Positions 59,196-64,000 of a stretch of 64,000 nucleotides of DNA are shown here, piece after piece. The notes under the pieces are model-generated. The model saw nothing but the letters and a program-made list of their open reading frames with translations. It was not told the origin of the DNA and did not search any database. The stretch's first letter is position 1; each line of letters opens with the position of its first letter. The DNA is from Epilithonimonas zeae (GTDB lineage Bacteria; Bacteroidota; Bacteroidia; Flavobacteriales; Weeksellaceae), in assembly GCF_900141765.1 (NCBI RefSeq), contig NZ_FSRK01000001.1, positions 2,232,001 to 2,296,000 of the forward strand, given 5' to 3'. Both the position numbers and the translations under genes were made by a program.

Positions 59196-59888
59196 TTATA
59201 ATTCGGTTCCTGATTCTACTTCATAAGGTTCTTTTCCTACTTCGAAGATTTTAGTCAACTCAGACCCTTCTACAGTGATCTTATCATCTATCTTTCTGAT
59301 CCAATTTCCTTCTCTCAGCCCAATAACTTTGATATCGTTCTGAGTCAAGAATTCTTTGATTCTGGTTTCTCTGGTTTCTCCATTATGTTTGATTTGGGGA
59401 TTTGGGTCAAGATAATGAGGATTGATATTAAAAGGTACTAATCCCATGCAATCAAAACTTGGTGGATAGACAATCGGCATATCGTTGGTTGTTTTCATAT
59501 TGATTCCGCCGATGTTACTTCCTGCACTGCACCCAAGATAAGGTTTCCCCGACTCTACATTTTGTTTTAAAACAGTCATTAACCCTAATTCATGAAGTGT
59601 TTTAACTAAGAGAAAGGTGTTGCCGCCGCCGGTGAAAAAAGCTTTGCCCGAATTAATTGCTTCTTCTTTATCATCGAACTCGTGAAGACCTCTAACATTG
59701 ATATTAATTGTCGCAAAAAATTCTTTTGCTTTGGCTGTATAATCTTCGTGGGAGATTCCGCCTGGTCTTGCAAAAGGAATAAAAATTAATTCTTCAATTC
59801 CATTAAAAAGAATCTGGAGTTCTGGTTTGAGATATTCTAAATATTGACCACCGAAGAGTGTGGATGTGGATGCGAGGATGATGTTCAT
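59196..59888 (-). CDS. pepE: Dipeptidase E
   Basis: A 230-residue S51-family aspartyl dipeptidase. FTGGGNTFLL and the nucleophile region GCSAGSN (Ser121) are clear; MNIILASTSTLFGG starts the fold and INPHYLD holds the catalytic His. It cleaves Asp-X dipeptides in the cytoplasm. It is first of the pepE-XAC2610-HD unit. Confidence 0.92.
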   Translation of the reverse strand: MNIILASTSTLFGGQYLEYLKPELQILFNGIEELIFIPFARPGGISHEDYTAKAKEFFATININVRGLHEFDDKEEAINSGKAFFTGGGNTFLLVKTLHELGLMTVLKQNVESGKPYLGCSAGSNIGGINMKTTNDMPIVYPPSFDCMGLVPFNINPHYLDPNPQIKHNGETRETRIKEFLTQNDIKVIGLREGNWIRKIDDKITVEGSELTKIFEVGKEPYEVESGTEL

Positions 59889-59998
59889 TGGTTGATTTGT
59901 TGATTTGCTGGCAGCAAATTTCGGTAAATGTTTTTTAATAAATGGAAAATTCTATTGGAGGTAAGGGTTGAATTGCAAAAAAATGCCAGGCGTAATAT

Positions 59999-60229
59999 GT
60001 AAGAATAGAAAACAGTATCGCAAGAATAGAAAACTATATGCTAATTAAAGAAAAATTTATTAAGGCAATATAGAATTATAGTGTAAGAATATAAAACTAA
60101 GTTGTAACAATATAAAATCAGATCGTAATAAATGAAAAATATATTATAATACTATAAAACTAAACTGCAGAAAGTGAAAACTAAAATGAAACAATGTAAA
60201 ACCGTATTTTCAGAATTGAAAACCAGATT
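59999..60229. repeat. Eleven degenerate 21-bp tandem repeats with phased A-tracts
   Basis: From 59999 the sequence divides into exact 21-base units with no indels. A typical unit is GTAAGAATATAAAAC plus six variable bases. Ten of eleven have AAAA at unit positions 11-14 and seven have C at 15. Unit starts are 59999, 60020, 60041, 60062, 60083, 60104, 60125, 60146, 60167, 60188 and 60209. All reading frames are broken by stops. The 21-bp step is two helical turns, so the A-tracts lie on one face and should bend DNA. The rest of the gap from 59889 to 60342 holds nothing clear except a terminator. Confidence 0.8.
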
Positions 60230-60260
60230 ACAAAAATATCTCTCGTAATGCCTTTCTAAT

Positions 60261-60291
60261 AAAAAAAACCTGCAGAGGATCTGCAGGTTCA
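60261..60291 (-). terminator. Terminator of the beta-helix lipoprotein gene
   Basis: AACCTGCAGA (60267-60276) and TCTGCAGGTT (60280-60289) are perfect complements with a 3-base loop; eight A on the plus strand give the T-run on the minus strand. Confidence 0.88.
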
Positions 60292-60342
60292 AATAATTTT
60301 TTGATTTGATATGAAGAAAAAAGAATTTTCTAAATTAGGATT

Positions 60343-61530
60343 TTACAATCCTGCCCATCCATTAGCCCAAGATGGTGTAGATGTCCCATTTCCTGCACCA
60401 GTAGCATTTGCATTTTCTGTGTAAGTGCCTGCTGCTGCTGGCTGAGCAACAGAACCTGTTGCTGAAGCGATTGTTACAGCGTTGGCTCCAACGTTATCAA
60501 ATTTGATGTTTGTAAACTTATTTTTACCATTCAGGTTTGCAATAGTTGTATCGTGTTGAATTGTGATAGCTGTAGCCCAACCAGAAAATACAACATTGTC
60601 CAAAGTTGCGCCTGTTCCTACTCTGAATAAGTTTGTACCAGCTCCTTCATTATCTGTTGTAGTGAATCCGATAAATGTTGCATTTTTGATTGTAGGATTT
60701 GACATAGGTGTTGCAGTCTGATTCCCAGAATTGTTATCTGCCTCTATCCCTCTGTTTCCAACATTTGCTGCATTTCTCTTAGCATAGATATTTGTTGCAT
60801 TACCGTTCCATCCTTCTGTCCAGTCGAATGCATCGTCGTCATTATTGATAGAGAGAATATTGCTCACATTCACTGTACCACCGAAGAATTCGATTCCGTC
60901 ATCTGCTCCGTCTAGTATTGAAACACCGTCTATTTTAGTTCCGTTACCTACTCCAAAGAGAGAGAGTCCGTTGTATTCTTTAGCATCATTAAATCTTGCT
61001 CCAGCCCATCTAATCTGCGTGTAAGTGATAGATCCGCTATTATCATCAGAAACCGTACCGCCGTAAGGAAGGCTACCTCCCACTTCTGAAGCAGCAGTTG
61101 TACCAGCATTGATAGGTGCTTTTCCACAAATTACAATACCGCCCCAATCTGCTTTCTTAGGTGTTGCAGCTCCTGAAGTGAAGACCACAGGACTGGATGC
61201 TGTACCATTGATAAAAATTTTACCACCTTGAGCTACTGCTAAGTAAGTATCTGTACCGCCAGAACAAAGGATTTTTGTACCTGCAGGAATTGTCAATTCT
61301 GCACCATTGTTTACGATCACCGGACCGTTCATACGGTAAACTATATTAGCATCAAGGACCAATTTATCTCCAGATTTCAAAGCTAATTTAAAATTGTTTG
61401 GATCAATTGTTACATTACTTGGATTAGGGGTAATAGTTGTGTCCTCGTCAGAAGAGCAAGAATTGAAAACTGCTACTGTTGTAAGCGATAGTGTGCAAAG
61501 TACTAATGCGCTTGAGATGAACTTTTTCAT
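60343..61530 (-). CDS. Beta-helix lipoprotein, partner of a TonB-dependent receptor
   Basis: A 395-residue protein with a lipoprotein signal (MKKFISSALVL..., lipobox near FNSC, Cys25). A long right-handed beta-helix-like region (about 60-370) follows, with AELTIPAGTKILCSGG and GGKIFINGTASSPVVFTSG typical of such repeats. NGLSLFGVGNGTKIDGV and ADDGIEFFGG continue it. It lies 39 bases downstream of the receptor gene, so it probably binds ligand at the outer-membrane surface. The ligand is unknown. Confidence 0.82.
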   Translation of the reverse strand: MKKFISSALVLCTLSLTTVAVFNSCSSDEDTTITPNPSNVTIDPNNFKLALKSGDKLVLDANIVYRMNGPVIVNNGAELTIPAGTKILCSGGTDTYLAVAQGGKIFINGTASSPVVFTSGAATPKKADWGGIVICGKAPINAGTTAASEVGGSLPYGGTVSDDNSGSITYTQIRWAGARFNDAKEYNGLSLFGVGNGTKIDGVSILDGADDGIEFFGGTVNVSNILSINNDDDAFDWTEGWNGNATNIYAKRNAANVGNRGIEADNNSGNQTATPMSNPTIKNATFIGFTTTDNEGAGTNLFRVGTGATLDNVVFSGWATAITIQHDTTIANLNGKNKFTNIKFDNVGANAVTIASATGSVAQPAAAGTYTENANATGAGNGTSTPSWANGWAGL

Positions 61531-61569
61531 TGTAATTACTTTTGTTTATTTTTATTATATTATTATTTA

Positions 61570-63999
61570 TTAAAATTTGTACCCAACGTTGACACCAATT
61601 ACCTGACCTCTTTTGAAGTTATAAGTTTCTGAGTTGTTGAAGTTTTCCTGAACTCTTCTAATTGAGGGATTTAAAATATTTTTAACAGACACTCCAAAAT
61701 CTATGTTGTTTTGAAATCTGAACTTCGCTGTAAAATCCAGCATATTGACCGGCTTCTGAACAATATTTCCAATTTTATTTGTACTGATGGAATAGATGTA
61801 ACTGCCGATGTAAGAGTAGGAAGCTACCAAATCCATTTCGCTTCCTCGGCTGAACTTGTGGTTGAAACCAAGATTACCATTTCCTACAAAATCTGTTGCA
61901 CCCTGTAATTTATCTTCTTTCACATCAAAGTTAACCGCCAACAAGCTATTACCAGAATCCTGGTTGTAAGTATCTTTGGCAACTTTATCTCCATTGAGTT
62001 CAGCTTTTGAGTCCATATATGTTGCGTTTACAAACGTGTACAGTTTGGAACCGTTACCAAAACTAATGATGTCTTTTCTAAGCTCTGCTTCGAAACCATA
62101 AACATATGCCCAATCACCAGTATTCAGATAAGAAAAGAAAGGATCTGAGGAATTGATAAATGTTTTAGCAATAGGATTTTGTATGTATTTCCCAAAACCT
62201 GTAAGGGAGATTACTTCGCCTGCTTTTGGGAAATATTCCCATTTAAGATCCAGATTATTGTTATCAGATGGTTTCAAATAATAGTTACCTTGTGTAGTCT
62301 CTGTAACATCTACATAAATGTAGGGTGCCATTTCCTTCATTTGTGGTAAGGTGTAGGTTCTTGAAGCAGCTAATCGTAAGTTTTGTCTATCATTGATAGA
62401 ATATTTTAGGTTAAATGCCGGCAAAAATTTGTTGTAAACCTTCTCGATATTATTAATCGGTGTATAGAATTGTACATCCCATTCGATATATTGTCTGATA
62501 CGGTCGTACCTTACCCCTAACTGCGCCATAAATTTTTCAGAAAATTTATAGTCTACGTTTGCAAATCCTGAATTGATATCCTGATTGCCATTGTAAATCA
62601 CAGGTTTCAAAGTGCCTGCGTCTCCAAAGTTACTGGTAATATTGAAGAAGCCTTTCGAATAGTTATAAGCGTTAAAGATAGCATCCAGATTATTAGGATC
62701 TGCAACTATTGCTGGTGTTGCAATCTCGTTATCCCATTTGAAATCCATCTGTTTTGAGAAGAATGTTCTTTTTTTGAATCTTCCTTGGTATCCAAAAGCT
62801 ATTTTGGACTGATCCTTCAAATTATAGTTGAAGGTGATGTTCCCAGTGTATTCTTTGTCATCCAGATTGTCATAATAACGATTGTTGAGACCCGATTCTC
62901 TGGTTACTGTGTAGGTTCCTTCATCATTTCGTACCAAAGTATTGGTAATTCTATCTGGTCTCTGACTATTAAGATAATTGTAACCTGCAATCCAGTTGAT
63001 TGAGAACCTTTCTCCAAATTTGTGATCTCCTCCTAATTGATTAACTAAAGTATTGGTAACTTTATAATCTGCCCTTCTTACATAAGCACCCCCGTTTTCT
63101 GCGTAATCCCGAAGTTCACCTTCATAGATCTTGGCTTCCTGATTGGTTGAGTGGATATAATTGGTAATCAATTTTAACTGATGATTTGCATTGATTCTAT
63201 AGAAAAGATTTAACAAACCTGTAGAGTTGGTAGTGTAACCATACTTTTGAACTTTATCAAAATCTTTAAATACAGTTTCCTGTCCAAATTGCCCTTCAGA
63301 TCCTTCTCTGTAAGTAAAATCATTATTGAAGCCTACATAAGCAAACGTATTCAATCTACCCTGATCTCCGATTTTGAAAGATTTTCCGGCTTGTAGATTC
63401 AAACCAGTATTAATTGGCATTGTCATAGATGGTCCAAATGCATCTTTGAAGTTCCAGCTTGTTTTGTAGTTATAAGCAGAAAGAGCATTAGCTGGAACTT
63501 TCATCACTTTGGTTCCAAAATAATTAGGCCCATCCTGTAGTAAGAATTTATCTGTTTTAGAATTTTGCAGATTATACCCACTATCCATTCCAAGATAGAT
63601 ATAACCTTTTCCAGAATATTCTTTGGAAACGATGTTAATATTAGCACCTCCAAAATCTCCCATCAACCTTGGATTAAAGACTTTTTCCAAAGAGATATAG
63701 TCTATGATATCGGTTTTGAGTAATGATAAGTCAATATTTTTATTTTCTGGATCATCTGATGGGATAACCAATCCGTTAAGAGTTGTCGCGTTGTAACGAT
63801 CTAGTAAACCTCTTACAGAAATAGTGTTTCCGCCTTCTTGTTTTACAGTCCCAGTGGCTTTGGTCACAGCAGTAGCAACATCTCCAACACCTTGTTTGGA
63901 TAGCTGTGCAGCTCCTACTCTTTCAATTACCTCTACGGATTTTTTCTGCACGGTAATGATATTGGCCTCTGTACTTTTTTTAGTATTCCCGATGATTTT
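61570..63999 (-). CDS. TonB-dependent receptor (5' end outside the window)
   Basis: About 809 residues of an outer-membrane receptor are visible; the frame stays open to the window end. The plug domain (GVGDVATAVTKATGTV, SVRGLLDRYNATTLNGLVIP) is near the visible start. It is followed by the 22-strand beta barrel and ends YNFKRGQVIGVNVGYKF with the C-terminal aromatic. The missing part should hold the signal peptide, a carboxypeptidase-like domain and possibly the TonB box. With the downstream lipoprotein it forms an uptake pair that differs from SusCD. The substrate is unknown. Confidence 0.9.
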   Translation of the reverse strand, partial: KIIGNTKKSTEANIITVQKKSVEVIERVGAAQLSKQGVGDVATAVTKATGTVKQEGGNTISVRGLLDRYNATTLNGLVIPSDDPENKNIDLSLLKTDIIDYISLEKVFNPRLMGDFGGANINIVSKEYSGKGYIYLGMDSGYNLQNSKTDKFLLQDGPNYFGTKVMKVPANALSAYNYKTSWNFKDAFGPSMTMPINTGLNLQAGKSFKIGDQGRLNTFAYVGFNNDFTYREGSEGQFGQETVFKDFDKVQKYGYTTNSTGLLNLFYRINANHQLKLITNYIHSTNQEAKIYEGELRDYAENGGAYVRRADYKVTNTLVNQLGGDHKFGERFSINWIAGYNYLNSQRPDRITNTLVRNDEGTYTVTRESGLNNRYYDNLDDKEYTGNITFNYNLKDQSKIAFGYQGRFKKRTFFSKQMDFKWDNEIATPAIVADPNNLDAIFNAYNYSKGFFNITSNFGDAGTLKPVIYNGNQDINSGFANVDYKFSEKFMAQLGVRYDRIRQYIEWDVQFYTPINNIEKVYNKFLPAFNLKYSINDRQNLRLAASRTYTLPQMKEMAPYIYVDVTETTQGNYYLKPSDNNNLDLKWEYFPKAGEVISLTGFGKYIQNPIAKTFINSSDPFFSYLNTGDWAYVYGFEAELRKDIISFGNGSKLYTFVNATYMDSKAELNGDKVAKDTYNQDSGNSLLAVNFDVKEDKLQGATDFVGNGNLGFNHKFSRGSEMDLVASYSYIGSYIYSISTNKIGNIVQKPVNMLDFTAKFRFQNNIDFGVSVKNILNPSIRRVQENFNNSETYNFKRGQVIGVNVGYKF

Positions 64000-64000
64000 A

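Noticed and set aside
59999-60229. CRISPR array or coding heptad repeat
   Set aside because: Units are contiguous and degenerate with no unique spacers, no cas genes are near, and all frames contain stops.
1-64000. tRNA or rRNA genes
   Set aside because: No cloverleaf with a GGTTCGAATCC-type T arm or conserved rRNA sequence was seen on either strand by eye; a tRNA scan was not possible.

Overview
The window comes from a low-GC member of the Bacteroidota, most likely class Flavobacteriia, family Weeksellaceae (Chryseobacterium / Epilithonimonas / Elizabethkingia group). Lineage markers seen here are a GLPGLI-family protein, a type IX secretion C-terminal sorting domain, a TonB-dependent receptor with a partner lipoprotein, a B3 metallo-beta-lactamase of the GOB type (Gln in place of the first zinc His), a DnaG without zinc-finger cysteines, and many flavobacterial -7 boxes (TAnnTTTG) with no Shine-Dalgarno signals. 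It reads as ordinary chromosome: no prophage, integrase, transposase, CRISPR array, rRNA or tRNA gene was found.

Layout. 0-6 kb: the 3' end of an unknown gene, rlmB, lipoprotein and membrane genes, a large YfhO-type membrane protein, an immunity-protein-like ORF and rpsO. 6-11.2 kb: the threonine operon thrA-thrB-thrC on the minus strand, preceded by a Thr-rich leader peptide and an attenuator. 11.2-20 kb: an SDR/AraC pair, padR with a PspC-domain gene, a hydrolase/GLPGLI pair, a tiny unit coding for a 20-residue amphipathic peptide, an acyltransferase, and a hotdog thioesterase with isochorismate synthase (menaquinone). 20-31 kb, mostly minus strand: lipoprotein, nucleoside permease, bifunctional nuclease, etfBA, SDR, M20 dipeptidase, clpP and dnaG. 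31-38 kb, plus strand: tsaE, alanine dehydrogenase followed by a LytS/LytTR two-component pair, a CPA2 antiporter, and tyrA behind its own Tyr-codon leader and attenuator. 38-47 kb: purE and purK (separated), a DMT transporter, an Ala/Lys-rich lipoprotein, TauE plus DUF1634, a glyoxalase-like protein, the GOB-type beta-lactamase, a GIY-YIG nuclease bracketed by two near-identical long hairpins, and mvaD. 47-64 kb: an ABC exporter pair, DEAD-box helicase, histidine kinase, aldose epimerase, S9 peptidase, T9SS cargo, secG, an HD phosphohydrolase, pepE, a 231-bp array of eleven degenerate 21-bp repeats, a beta-helix lipoprotein and a TonB receptor cut by the window end.

The most interesting signals lie between genes. 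(1) There are two peptide-leader attenuators, thr and tyr, each with a run of the regulatory codon, an intrinsic terminator and a competing pairing. (2) A GIY-YIG nuclease gene is flanked by copies of one inverted-repeat family, a layout like RAYT/REP elements. (3) The 20-aa amphipathic peptide has its own promoter and terminator. (4) The 21-bp A-tract array is phased at two helical turns. (5) At least six families of dispersed palindromic or short repeats fill the intergenic gaps. All functional assignments come from reading the sequence; no database search was run.
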